Source of the DNA: Allohahella sp002354735 | GTDB taxonomy: Bacteria > Pseudomonadota > Gammaproteobacteria > Pseudomonadales > Oleiphilaceae | Length of the DNA stretch: 64,000 bases | Assembly (NCBI RefSeq): GCF_047946665.1 | Contig: NZ_CP172312.1 | Span: 4,601,953-4,665,952, forward strand | Direction: 5' to 3' | Shown: positions 35,355-44,083 of the stretch, piece after piece | Position numbering within the stretch: position 1 is the stretch's first letter | How the letters are laid out: every line of letters starts with the position of its first letter | Made by a program: the position numbers and the translations under genes | Notes under the pieces: generated by a model | What the model saw: only the letters and a program-made list of their open reading frames with translations | Databases searched by the model: none | Told to the model about the DNA's origin: nothing

Positions 35355-37699
35355 AAAGCCCGGTCGATAACATGATTCTGGAAAATGTGAGTCGTCGAAG
35401 TGTCCTGAAAGGCCTGGCGGCCGGCACAGCCCTGGTGCTTGCTGCCAAATGGGATTTCGCTTTCGGCGAGGAGGAAGACCAGCCCAAACCTTGGGGCGCT
35501 GACGCCATGCCTGGTGGCTGGGTGGATGATCCGAACGTTTTCATCCGCATTGATGAAGACGGCCTGGTGACCATCATCAACCACCGGGCTGAAATGGGAC
35601 AGGGCATTCGTACCAGCCTGGCCATGGTCGCTGCCGATGAGCTCGGAGCTGACTGGCAACGGGTAAACGTTGAACAGGCGCCAGGCAACCACGAAAAATA
35701 TGGCGATCAGAATACCGACGGTTCGCGCAGTATGCGCCATTGGTTTGAACCGTTCCGGCGCGCTGCCGCGGGGGCGCGAACAATGCTGGAACAGGCTGCT
35801 GCACAGCAGTGGGATGTACCTGAGGATGAGTGTCAGGCCGGCGTGCACGTGGTCGTGCACAAACCATCAGGAAGAGAACTTGGCTTCGGCGCGCTTGCAC
35901 AGGCTGCGCGCGAGCTTCCCGTGCCGAACCGCGCATCGCTCAAGCTCAAGTCGAAAGAGGATTTCCGCTATATCGGAAAACAATACGGCCCTCATGGAGA
36001 CGTGACCGGTGACAAGGTACAACGTCCGCTGGCGATAGACGGCCGCGATATTGTGTCCGGAAAGGCAATATTCGGTGCGGACGTTGGTTTCGAGAACATG
36101 CTGTACGCCGTGTTCGCCCGTCCCCCAGTGTATGGCGCCAAGGTTGGCAGTCTCGATAAGTCTGAAGCCATGAAGGTGCCTGGGGTTGTGGATATACGCA
36201 CGTTCGACGGCATCAAGGAGCCTGGCGGGTTCGAGCCGCTGGGCGGGGTCGCTGTTGTGGCGGAGAACACCTGGGCGGCCATCCAGGGGCGCGCCGCGTT
36301 GAAGATAGAATGGGATAATGGTCCCGCTGGCGACAACGCCGATTATGATACCAGTGCGTTCACCGAGAAGTTGATCGAGCGCTCCAAAACGCCCGGAGAA
36401 GTCATCCGCTCAGAGGGCGATATCGAAGCAGCCCTTAGCAAAGCTAAAACCCGGGTTGAGGCAGTCTACTACATGCCACACATGGCACAGGCGCCAATGG
36501 AGCCACCTGTCGCCATCGCACGCGTCTCTGATGGCCGTGCTGAAGTCTGGGCGCCGCTGCAGAATCCGCACGCGGCTCGCGAGAGCATTGCCCAACGTCT
36601 CAACCTGAAGCCTGATGCGGTGACGGTGCATGTCACGCTGCTCGGTGGTGGTTTCGGGCGCAAATCCAAACCAGATTTCGCATTTGAAGCGATAGACCTC
36701 GCAAAGGCTTTCCCAGGACGCGCCGTTCGCGTGCAATGGACCCGTGAAGATGACCTGCATCACTCTTACTTCCACGCGCTGTCGGTAGATCGCCTCGAAG
36801 CTGGCCTTGATGACAAGGGCAAAGCCATTGGCTGGCGTCACCGAACGCTATCACCCAGCATCAGCTCGCTGTTTGAAAAGGGGATCAAGGAGAAAGCTCA
36901 GTTTGAGCTGGGAATGGGGTTCAGGACATTGCCGTTCAACATACCGGCTGTTCAGCTCGAAAACCCGCCGGCTCCGGCTCATGTGCGCATTGGCTGGTTC
37001 CGGGCGGTTTACAATTTACCGCACGCCTTTGCTATTCAGAGCTTCGCTGCCGAAATGGCTGCAGCAGCGGGTCGAGACCACAGAGACTATCTGCTGGAGC
37101 TGCTCGGCCCCGCCAGGCAGATCGATCCTCGTTCGATCAACGAAGAGTGGAACTACGGCGAGAATCCAGACCTTTATCCCATCGATGTTGGCCGCCTTCG
37201 AGAAGTCGTGAAGAAAGCAACCGCTGAAGCCGGTTGGGGCAAAAAACTGCCGAAAGGGCGCGGTCTCGGTCTGGCCGTGCACCATAGTTTCGTCGCCTAT
37301 ACGGCGGTCGTATTCGATGTCGAGGTCAGAGACGGCGGCGAAGTCATCATCCACAGCGCGGACATTGCCTTCGACTGCGGCCCGCAAGTCAACCCGGAAC
37401 GCATACGCTCGCAGATGGAGGGCTCCTGCGTGATGGGAATCGGTATTGCATTACAGAACGAAATCACTTTTTCCGAAGGCCGTGTTCAGCAGGATAACTT
37501 CCACCAGTATGAGCTGGCTCGCATGCGCCATGCGCCCCGCGTGATACGGGTGCACCTGATCAACGACGATCCGGAAATAGCGATGGGCGGCGTGGGGGAG
37601 CCTGGCCTTCCACCGATGGCTCCTGCGCTCTGCAATGCCATTTTTGCCGCGACGGGGAAACGAATTCGGCGTCTTCCGGTTGGTGACCAGCTGGTATGA
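35351..37699 (+). CDS. Molybdenum hydroxylase large subunit, IorB-like, Tat-exported
   Basis: 782 residues from the ATG at 35351. A twin-arginine signal (SRRSVLKGLAAGTAL) sends the folded enzyme to the periplasm. Molybdopterin-binding segments are visible: NHRAEMGQGIRTSLAM, LGGGFGRKSKPDF, MGGVGEPGLPPMAPALCNAI with the catalytic Glu. It hydroxylates an N-heterocycle or aldehyde with water as oxygen donor. The cytochrome c subunit often seen third is missing, so the electron acceptor is unclear. Confidence 0.9.
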   Translation: MKSPVDNMILENVSRRSVLKGLAAGTALVLAAKWDFAFGEEEDQPKPWGADAMPGGWVDDPNVFIRIDEDGLVTIINHRAEMGQGIRTSLAMVAADELGADWQRVNVEQAPGNHEKYGDQNTDGSRSMRHWFEPFRRAAAGARTMLEQAAAQQWDVPEDECQAGVHVVVHKPSGRELGFGALAQAARELPVPNRASLKLKSKEDFRYIGKQYGPHGDVTGDKVQRPLAIDGRDIVSGKAIFGADVGFENMLYAVFARPPVYGAKVGSLDKSEAMKVPGVVDIRTFDGIKEPGGFEPLGGVAVVAENTWAAIQGRAALKIEWDNGPAGDNADYDTSAFTEKLIERSKTPGEVIRSEGDIEAALSKAKTRVEAVYYMPHMAQAPMEPPVAIARVSDGRAEVWAPLQNPHAARESIAQRLNLKPDAVTVHVTLLGGGFGRKSKPDFAFEAIDLAKAFPGRAVRVQWTREDDLHHSYFHALSVDRLEAGLDDKGKAIGWRHRTLSPSISSLFEKGIKEKAQFELGMGFRTLPFNIPAVQLENPPAPAHVRIGWFRAVYNLPHAFAIQSFAAEMAAAAGRDHRDYLLELLGPARQIDPRSINEEWNYGENPDLYPIDVGRLREVVKKATAEAGWGKKLPKGRGLGLAVHHSFVAYTAVVFDVEVRDGGEVIIHSADIAFDCGPQVNPERIRSQMEGSCVMGIGIALQNEITFSEGRVQQDNFHQYELARMRHAPRVIRVHLINDDPEIAMGGVGEPGLPPMAPALCNAIFAATGKRIRRLPVGDQLV

Positions 37700-38814
37700 C
37701 ATTGAAAAAATTCTTCGGCGTCACAGGTGTGCTCGTCGCTTCACTGGGCATCAGCGGGTACGCCTTTCTCCAGCTGCCGATGTTCGGAGCCATTTCGAGC
37801 GCAGAGAGATTGAGCAAATCGTCTAACTACATTGACGGGCAGTTCCAGAACCTTCAACCGAACCCTGAGCCGACACTTGATGCGGGTGAACAAAAGGGCT
37901 GGATCGATATGCTGCTGGCGACCACTGAGGGCAAGACCCCGCCAGGCAGTGTGCCGGTGGTTGTCACTGATCTGCATAGCCTGGATCGAGATACAGATGT
38001 CGTTGTCTGGCTGGGCCATTCGTCCTTTTTTATCCAGCTTGCTGGCAAGAGAATCCTGATCGATCCGGTGTTGAGCAAGAACGCCTCGCCTGTGCCCATG
38101 ACGAATGAGGCCTTCAAGGGTTCAAGCCCTTTCGACGCCCATGATATTCCAGATGTAGATTACCTGCTGATTTCCCATGACCACTGGGATCACCTGGATT
38201 ACCCGACGATGCTGGCTCTGAAAGATCGCATTGACGAGGTCATAGTCGGCATCGGCGTTGGAGAACATTTTCGAGCGTGGGGCTTCAGAGAAGATCAGAT
38301 CAATGAGGCTGAATGGGAGACCACCTTCAATGTCGATGATGATCTCGCGCTCCATGTTCTGCCGGCTCGCCATTATTCAGGCCGCGGGCTGGTGAAGAAC
38401 CAGAGCCTCTGGGTGAGTTTTGCACTCGAGTCAAGTAACAGCAAAGTCTTCTTCAGCGGAGACAGCGGCTACGGTAGCCATTTCAAAGCCATCGGTGAGC
38501 GGTTTGGCGGCTTTGACCTGGCGTTGCTTGATTCTGGGCAATACGACGAGCAATGGAGGCATGTTCACATGATGCCCGAGGATGCAGCGCAAGCAATGGA
38601 GGATCTGAATGCCAAAGTGTTGATACCTGCTCACATTGGCAAGTTTTCGATCGCCTTCCATAGCTGGGATGACCCTTTCAAACGTCTGATGGCTGCCAGT
38701 CGTGGGAAAGATTGGCTTTTATCGACTCCGCTCATAGGCCAGCCAGTGAAGATACAAAGCCCAGACCCAGCGCCTCCAGCTCGCTGGTGGGAAACACTGT
38801 CTGGTGCGAATTGA
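37696..38814 (+). CDS. Exported MBL-fold hydrolase, NAPE-PLD/UlaG-like
   Basis: 372 residues, overlapping the end of the hydroxylase by four bases (ATGA). It has an N-terminal signal or anchor, then GHSSFFIQLAGKRILIDPVL, the metal motif SHDHWDHLD, GSGD replaced by FSGDSGYG, and PAHIGKF. This is the MBL branch of N-acyl-phosphatidylethanolamine phospholipase D and UlaG-like lactonases. As last gene of the operon it may open a lactone or ester made upstream; this is inference from context. Confidence 0.87.
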   Translation: MTLKKFFGVTGVLVASLGISGYAFLQLPMFGAISSAERLSKSSNYIDGQFQNLQPNPEPTLDAGEQKGWIDMLLATTEGKTPPGSVPVVVTDLHSLDRDTDVVVWLGHSSFFIQLAGKRILIDPVLSKNASPVPMTNEAFKGSSPFDAHDIPDVDYLLISHDHWDHLDYPTMLALKDRIDEVIVGIGVGEHFRAWGFREDQINEAEWETTFNVDDDLALHVLPARHYSGRGLVKNQSLWVSFALESSNSKVFFSGDSGYGSHFKAIGERFGGFDLALLDSGQYDEQWRHVHMMPEDAAQAMEDLNAKVLIPAHIGKFSIAFHSWDDPFKRLMAASRGKDWLLSTPLIGQPVKIQSPDPAPPARWWETLSGAN

Positions 38815-38843
38815 GAGGTTAGTGCCGCATGAAGAAGCATAAA

Positions 38844-38900
38844 AGTTGCTTTTATTTGCGAATAGCAACTAAAATGTTGCTTGTAAATTAAAAAGCAACT
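38844..38900. promoter_or_regulatory. Paired operator palindromes upstream of the Xre antitoxin
   Basis: Two inverted repeats in series: AGTTGCT (38844) with AGCAACT (38864), and TGTTGCTT (38875) with AAGCAACT (38893). The last half-site is 15 bases before the start codon. Multiple symmetric sites suit autorepression by a HipB-like dimer. The half-site is retained in the relic at 21631. Confidence 0.6.
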
Positions 38901-38914
38901 TATATGGTGACCTC

Positions 38915-39226
38915 ATGCGAGCCCTTCTAGCTGCGATCAAGCGCCGACGAAAAGCGCTAGGTCTCCGCCAGGCGGATATGTATCTGCGGGTGGGTATATC
39001 TCGACAGCAGTATCAGCGTCTAGAGAGCCAGGGCAACCCGCGGCTGGATACGCTTGAGCTTATTGCCAAGGGGCTGAATAGTTCACTGTTGCTCATACCT
39101 GACGAGCATCTTGATGCAGTACAAGCACTACTCGAGAAGAGGACACGCGAAACGAGTCAGGTTGCTGAGGCAACACCGTTTTTCGCAGACGACCCTTGGC
39201 GGGGTCTGTTGGGAGACGACACGTGA
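38915..39226 (+). CDS. HipB-like Xre antitoxin without HipA
   Basis: 103 residues. A Cro/C1-type helix-turn-helix spans about 8-60 (LRQADMYLRVGISRQQYQRLES, then LDTLELIAKGLNSSLLLIP). The acidic tail ending in DDPWRGLLGDD is typical of HipB-type antitoxins whose stop overlaps hipA. No HipA kinase follows; next comes a broken higA. It probably regulates its own promoter through the palindromes upstream. A solitary antitoxin or regulator is the best reading. Confidence 0.75.
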   Translation: MRALLAAIKRRRKALGLRQADMYLRVGISRQQYQRLESQGNPRLDTLELIAKGLNSSLLLIPDEHLDAVQALLEKRTRETSQVAEATPFFADDPWRGLLGDDT

Positions 39227-39288
39227 GGCGCTCTGGCGCTCAGCCGCCTACGCAAATTATGCAAACGCTATGCAAGAGGAGAACTGAA

Positions 39289-39717
39289 ATGACAGCCGTT
39301 GCATTCAAAGATGCTTGCCACAGCTTCGCTCAAGTTGCGGCTCCCTATCTGCATATCATGGATGAGCACCATTATGAAGAAGCTCTGGAGCTGATCGAGT
39401 CTTTTCTGGAAGAAGCTGAGGACTCCCAGGACGACCCGCTCAATGGTGTCATCGAATTGCTCAGCCGAGCCATCGAATCTTACGAGAACAAAGTTCCCGA
39501 GCTTGCAGCATTTGAACAGCGCGCCATGGCTCAGCCATCTGAGTAGGCAATGCTTCGCCTCTTGATGGATCAACATAACTTGGGTACTGCCGACCTCCCT
39601 GAGATCGGGTCGAAGTCTATGGTATCTCGAGTTCTTTCTGGTGAGCGTAGCCTCAACAAAAATCACATCAAGGCTTTGTCTGATCGTTTCCATATCAGCC
39701 CAAGCCTGTTCTTTTAA
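39289..39717 (+). pseudogene. higA: HigA antitoxin split by an in-frame amber stop
   Basis: ATG 39289, behind AGAGGAGAAC, opens the N-terminal half of an E. coli-type HigA (YEEALELIESFLEEAEDSQDD, PELAAFEQRAMAQPSE). A TAG at 39544-39546 stops it. The same frame continues with AMLRLLMDQHNLGTADLPEIGSKSMVSRVLSG and HISPSLFF, written here as the DNA-binding half. Undoing one base change would restore about 142 residues, the normal length. No HigB toxin lies upstream. The second half could restart at the ATG at 39550 as a free DNA-binding domain. Confidence 0.85.
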
Positions 39718-39781
39718 CGGTAGATCTGTTCGACGGCTCTGGCAGTGGTATGACTATTGTGTATGCATTGAGGTTCAGGTT

Positions 39782-40018
39782 ATGCAACGGATCAGTGTCC
39801 GGGACGCACAGGAGAGACTTCCCAGTTTGTTGGACGACGTAGCGACTGGCGAGGAGTTTATTATCCTTCGCCACGGCAAACCGGCTGCACGTTTGATCGC
39901 TGCGGCTCCGGAAAGCGTGCAGTTTCCAGATCGCTCAAAGCTCCGGGCTTCGCTGCCCCCATCTCAGGAATGCTCTGCACAAACAGTTCGGGGTCTGAGA
40001 GACGAGGAACGCTATTGA
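39782..40018 (+). CDS. Phd/YefM-type antitoxin without toxin
   Basis: 78 residues starting MQRISVRDAQERLPSLLDDVATG, then EEFIILRHGKPAARLI, the standard Phd/YefM fold. The C-terminal toxin-neutralising tail is present. No PIN, RelE or Doc toxin follows before selO. A relic of its 3' end lies at 42081-42153. It may be a leftover that still protects against an incoming toxin. Confidence 0.82.
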   Translation: MQRISVRDAQERLPSLLDDVATGEEFIILRHGKPAARLIAAAPESVQFPDRSKLRASLPPSQECSAQTVRGLRDEERY

Positions 40019-40143
40019 GCCGACCCTGATAAAGCAGGCCACGGCGGTCCAGGACGACACGTTCTGCGTCTCCTCACGTACAACCTCTAACTTGATGCAC
40101 ACTCACACTATTGCCCATCATCACCAACCCATGAGGAGCCCCC

Positions 40144-41859
40144 ATGACAACGCGACGTCACCGGGAAACGCCCACCACTGTAGCGACCCTCGGCGATCTC
40201 GCACAGTTGGCAGACTATTCACTCATGGACACGCTCAACAGCGATCCTGAGGGGAGAGCAAGCGGCGTCGACCACGCGCCAAGACAAGTCTATTCGGGGC
40301 ATTATGTGCCGGTGAGTCCCACGCCTCTGGAAAACCCCGAATACGTCGCGCATGGGAAAAATCTGTTTCACGAACTGGGTTTCGCCGACAGCCTGGCGCA
40401 GTCAGACGACTTTGTCCGTATGTTCTCCGGCGACTTATCTCGGGTTCCGGAGCCTCTGCGCAAGGTCGGGTGGGCGACTGGCTACGCGCTCTCTATCTAC
40501 GGCACCGAGTTCTACCAGCAATGCCCGTTCCAGACCGGCAATGGCTACGGCGACGGTCGCGCGATATCTGTGCTGGAAGCCGTCATCAACGGTCAACGCT
40601 GGGAAATGCAGTTGAAAGGGGCAGGGCGAACACCCTACTGCCGCGGCGGGGACGGCCGGGCCGTTCTGCGGTCCAGTGTGCGGGAGTTCCTGGCCCAGGA
40701 GCACATGCACGCGCTCGGCGTGCCCACGTCACGGTCCCTGAGCCTGTACGTGTCGCTTACCGAGAAAGTCCGGCGCCCATGGTATTCAGAGGGCTCACGC
40801 TCAGTAGATCCGGATGTGATGGTGTCCGATCCCGTTGCCATCTCTACCCGTGTCGCGCCGTCGTTCATTCGGGTAGGGCAGCTCGAGCTCTTTGGTCGCC
40901 GCGCCCGCAAGCAGGAGCACCCGCAGGCGATGGCGGAGCTCGAGAAGCTTGTCCTGCACCTGATCGATCGTGAGTACGGTGACGCTATCGACAAGTCACT
41001 GGCCACCGCCGAAAAAGTGGTGGTGCTTGCAGGTGAGTTCCGCAACCGACTGACCTCGCTTATAGCGAACTGGATCCGTGTGGGCTACTGCCAGGGTAAC
41101 TTCAACAGCGACAATTGTGCGGCGGGCGGCTTTACCCTCGACTATGGACCCTTCGGATTCTGCGATGTGTTTGATCCGCAGTACCAACCATGGACCGGTG
41201 GCGGGCAGCACTTTGCGTTCTTCAATCAGCCAGCAGCGGCAGAACGCAACTTCGGCTCGTTTTGTTCGGCGGTTCGACCCTTGTTGGCAGGGCATCCAGA
41301 CTGTCTGCGGCAGTTGGAGGAGATTCATAGTGATTTCCCCAAGGTGATGCAAGCCCAAATGGAGCAGATGTGGGCGGCCAAACTCGGACTTGATGCTTTT
41401 GATGCGGATTTGTTCCGCGAGCTGGCATCGCTGATGGTGGAAACGCGCGTCGACTACACCATGTTCTTCCGAGAGCTGTCGCACTTGCCCGACGACATCG
41501 GGCCCCTCGAGAAGAGCTTCTACAAGGGCCTGTCCTGTGCTTCAGACCCCGAAGGGCTGGACCAGCGCTGGTCAGCGTGGCTCGCAAAATGGAAGTCGCA
41601 CACTCGACCTGGCACGCGTGAGCAGCTGTCCAGTCAGATGAAGCTTATCAACCCGAAGTACAGCCTGAGGGAGTGGTTCGTTGTGCCTGCTTATCAGCAA
41701 GCGGCGGCAGGTAATTACGCCTTGCTGCGAGAACTGCAAGAGGTGATGACGCAGCCATACGCCGAGCAATCGGAGGACGTAGCGGAGAAATACTACAGGC
41801 TGAAGCCGTCGGCGCTTTTTGAGCTTGGTGGGTCGTCTCACTATAGCTGTTCGTCGTGA
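40144..41859 (+). CDS. selO: Protein adenylyltransferase SelO (YdiU)
   Basis: 571 residues. A pseudokinase-fold enzyme that transfers AMP from ATP to Ser, Thr or Tyr of proteins involved in redox balance. Diagnostic segments: YGTEFYQQCPFQTGNGYGDG, LKGAGRTPYCRGGDGRAVLR, SSVREFLAQEHMHALGVPT, IRVGYCQGNFNSDNC with the metal-binding Asn, and DYGPFGFCD with the metal-binding Asp. The C-terminus ends SCSS with the redox Cys conserved in bacterial SelO. It is longer than E. coli YdiU. It stands alone between broken antitoxin genes and a relic field. Confidence 0.95.
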   Translation: MTTRRHRETPTTVATLGDLAQLADYSLMDTLNSDPEGRASGVDHAPRQVYSGHYVPVSPTPLENPEYVAHGKNLFHELGFADSLAQSDDFVRMFSGDLSRVPEPLRKVGWATGYALSIYGTEFYQQCPFQTGNGYGDGRAISVLEAVINGQRWEMQLKGAGRTPYCRGGDGRAVLRSSVREFLAQEHMHALGVPTSRSLSLYVSLTEKVRRPWYSEGSRSVDPDVMVSDPVAISTRVAPSFIRVGQLELFGRRARKQEHPQAMAELEKLVLHLIDREYGDAIDKSLATAEKVVVLAGEFRNRLTSLIANWIRVGYCQGNFNSDNCAAGGFTLDYGPFGFCDVFDPQYQPWTGGGQHFAFFNQPAAAERNFGSFCSAVRPLLAGHPDCLRQLEEIHSDFPKVMQAQMEQMWAAKLGLDAFDADLFRELASLMVETRVDYTMFFRELSHLPDDIGPLEKSFYKGLSCASDPEGLDQRWSAWLAKWKSHTRPGTREQLSSQMKLINPKYSLREWFVVPAYQQAAAGNYALLRELQEVMTQPYAEQSEDVAEKYYRLKPSALFELGGSSHYSCSS

Positions 41860-41885
41860 CGGGCGGTCGTTTCAAGACGCCCGCT

Positions 41886-42080
41886 CAAGCTCACTACACT
41901 AATGCAGGTACCGCCAAGTCCGGCACCCACTTGCGTGCGTCCTTTCGAGATGACCTGAAACCGACCTCAAATCAATCCACCACAGGTTCGGTCAGTATCA
42001 GATAGTTACAGCAGGTACCATCGCTCTAAGGCCTCAGCGAATCGTCCGTGCTAGAGGATACCTGCTGGATGAGCAGCTTT
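41886..42080 (+). pseudogene. Diverged relic of the transglycosylase gene (18951-20816)
   Basis: The plus strand here matches plus-strand positions 20503-20697, including CACTTGCGTGCGTCCTTTCG, GATAGTTACA and GGATACCTGCTGGAT. It corresponds to part of the N-terminal coding region of the transglycosylase, with scattered substitutions and indels that destroy the frame. Confidence 0.8.
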
Positions 42081-42153
42081 TGCTTCGCTGCCCCCATCTC
42101 AGGTACGCTCTGCGCAAATAGTGCACGATCAGAGAGATGAGGAGCGCTGCTGA
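42081..42153 (+). pseudogene. Relic of the Phd-type antitoxin 3' end
   Basis: GCTTCGCTGCCCCCATCTCA followed by a diverged copy of 39965-40018, including GCTCTGCGCAAATAGT and the stop region. It abuts the transglycosylase relic directly. Confidence 0.75.
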
Positions 42154-42225
42154 AGTACTATCGCGGCACGAGCGCTTTACTAACGTACTACCGGCAGGGG
42201 CAAGCCCGGGATCGCGTTCTGCGAG

Positions 42226-42470
42226 TTACTGTATGAGCTCATTGCTGAGCCAGCGCTCAAGAACGATTGCTGCGGCTGGATTGGCTTTAAAGAGTCCGTC
42301 CGTGAATGCATCGACGAGGCGAATGGTGAGTGCCATGGCGACCCGCCTTCTTGGCTGGTGAAGTTGGTGGGGCTTCAGCAGGAAGAGGGGTGGGTGGGCT
42401 GTATAGATGGGGAGCATATTTATTTGGGATTGAGATGAGGGTGATTAACTGTCTCGGTTTAGGGGTGATA
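42226..42470 (-). pseudogene. Relic of the PhzF gene start and promoter
   Basis: The minus strand encodes MALTIRLVDAFTDGLFKANP, AAAIVLERWLSNELIQ against the intact PhzF start MALTVHVVAAFTDTLFKGNP, with matching upstream DNA through GGATTGAGATGAG. About 35 codons remain. Confidence 0.82.
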
Positions 42471-42724
42471 GATACTGGTCATACGGGAACAGCCCCAAAG
42501 GCGTGATCTGTAAGGGGCCACTCTAATTGCTAGAAATGCTCTACTGAATTAATGGCGATAGAGTGGGTGCGAAGGAGGGAGTGATTACAGCTTGACCAAC
42601 TTTCACAGAGACCACGATTGGCTACCGCTCTTCATAAAGACCGGAATCCCTATTTGGGCTGGGGGGAGAAATTAAGTAAAGTCGGAGGTAAGCTGTCGAA
42701 CGGTATATGGCGCAGTTAGAAAAC
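42471..42724. other. Intergenic region, no gene seen
   Basis: This stretch lies between the relic field and the AT-rich island. The base composition changes toward AT at its right end. No gene is supported. Confidence 0.4.
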
Positions 42725-44083
42725 CTAAGTGGACATCGGTGAAAGGAAATGACGTAAGCTGTCGGCAAGCTCTAATGAGAGACTGGGTTCACTGTCGACT
42801 AAGGCTTTGTAAATTTCGTTTTTGCCGATGGCATGGTCAACCGTCAAATACCTCCAATAACTTTTGGAAGCTTTTTTTTCGTTTGTAGATTCACGATACA
42901 AAGGAAGTGGTATATCCGGAAATAGACCAGCTCTCTTGGTGAATATATATCTCTCGATATCAGAGACGGGAGAGAATGAAACTTGGGTTGGGCCACAGTA
43001 GTCTCTAGCAAAAATTTCTTTAGAGTCTTTGTCGACTACACAAAGAACATTCGCGGATTCTGAAAACACCGGAGATCTGTCATTCTTTTCAACGATCATT
43101 ATTAGCTGATTTACTCCGCCTACACCGATAGTAACGAACCGGTAATACGACTGGATAGAGTATCTCACGATTAGATACTCTAAGAAACCTTCCAGAACTT
43201 CATCTTCCGTGAGTACATAGCGCTCATAACCAGAAAAGCCATATAAATCTGACTTGATATAGCCGAATGACCGCATTTGTAACACGATACCGCCGTCGAT
43301 CTCTTCGAGATAGTAAAGGCCGCCTTCTTCTACGGTGCTCATGAATGCGAGGGAGTGTGAAATAACACTCAGACGCGCCCCAAATCGACGAAGAAGGGGC
43401 TTCACGGCCGCATAAAGCTTAACTTGGGCAGCAGCATCAAGAGCGACATCAACTTCATCGATCAAGATTAGCTTCGCTCCGGATGTTATCAACCGAAAGA
43501 GCTGAATGAGAAAGTATTCCCCAGAGCTGAAGTGATCTTCTCTGGTATAAAAATCGTTCTCCCTCAATAAGAAATAAAAGTCAGTTCTATTTACTCGCGT
43601 AACCTTTAGGTCATCGAATTTACCGGCCGAGTAGACATCCGCCAAAAATTGTATTAATTCAGTAGCTCGACGATACTGCGAAGCAGCTATGTTCATTCTG
43701 ATTTCTGAGTCGTGCTTCGCTATGAGAGAGAACTGACTAAATCGCTCACCAAATGGTACAGGTAGTTCAGCAACGATTTGATTTTGTGTTGGTAATACGT
43801 TTCTGCTATCGAGCGCACCAACTTTTTTATTAAAGAAAAATTCAAACGGCGGAAATCCGTCAAGATCGAAAATTACCCTACTGTCGGCTCGAATAGCATT
43901 TAGCCCAGATGATTTAGAGAATATCTGAGGGTCTTTAAGTAAGTGATAGGCTTTGACCAGCGAGGTCTTACCTGATCCATTCTTTCCAGTAATGACTAGA
44001 AAGTTACTTTCGGAAAATTCGAACTCTACGCAGAGCCTCGATATACCCTTGATGTTCTCGAGAACTATCTTATCGCGGATCAT
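42725..44083 (-). CDS. Retron effector: AAA ATPase with C-terminal TOPRIM-like domain (OLD-like)
   Basis: 452 residues. Walker A is VITGKNGSGKTSLVKAYHLL; the ABC-like signature region is FSSGEYFLIQLFRLI; Walker B is AKLILIDEVDVALDA, followed by a switch His in VISHSLAF. From about 285 a TOPRIM-like domain is suggested by VLTEDEVLEGFLEYLIV (acidic first strand), IGVGGVNQLI, and VLCVVDKDSKEIF (DxD). This is the layout of OLD-family nucleases, which use ATP to gate DNA cutting. Its start overlaps the RT gene by 14 bases, so the two are translationally coupled. It is most likely the toxic effector of the retron, released when phage disturb the RT-msDNA complex. The DNA is AT-rich against its surroundings. 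Confidence 0.8.
   Translation of the reverse strand: MIRDKIVLENIKGISRLCVEFEFSESNFLVITGKNGSGKTSLVKAYHLLKDPQIFSKSSGLNAIRADSRVIFDLDGFPPFEFFFNKKVGALDSRNVLPTQNQIVAELPVPFGERFSQFSLIAKHDSEIRMNIAASQYRRATELIQFLADVYSAGKFDDLKVTRVNRTDFYFLLRENDFYTREDHFSSGEYFLIQLFRLITSGAKLILIDEVDVALDAAAQVKLYAAVKPLLRRFGARLSVISHSLAFMSTVEEGGLYYLEEIDGGIVLQMRSFGYIKSDLYGFSGYERYVLTEDEVLEGFLEYLIVRYSIQSYYRFVTIGVGGVNQLIMIVEKNDRSPVFSESANVLCVVDKDSKEIFARDYCGPTQVSFSPVSDIERYIFTKRAGLFPDIPLPLYRESTNEKKASKSYWRYLTVDHAIGKNEIYKALVDSEPSLSLELADSLRHFLSPMST

Noticed and set aside
38915..40018. Complete HipBA, HigBA or Phd-Doc module
   Set aside because: I looked downstream and upstream of each antitoxin and found no HipA kinase, HigB or Doc/RelE coding sequence.
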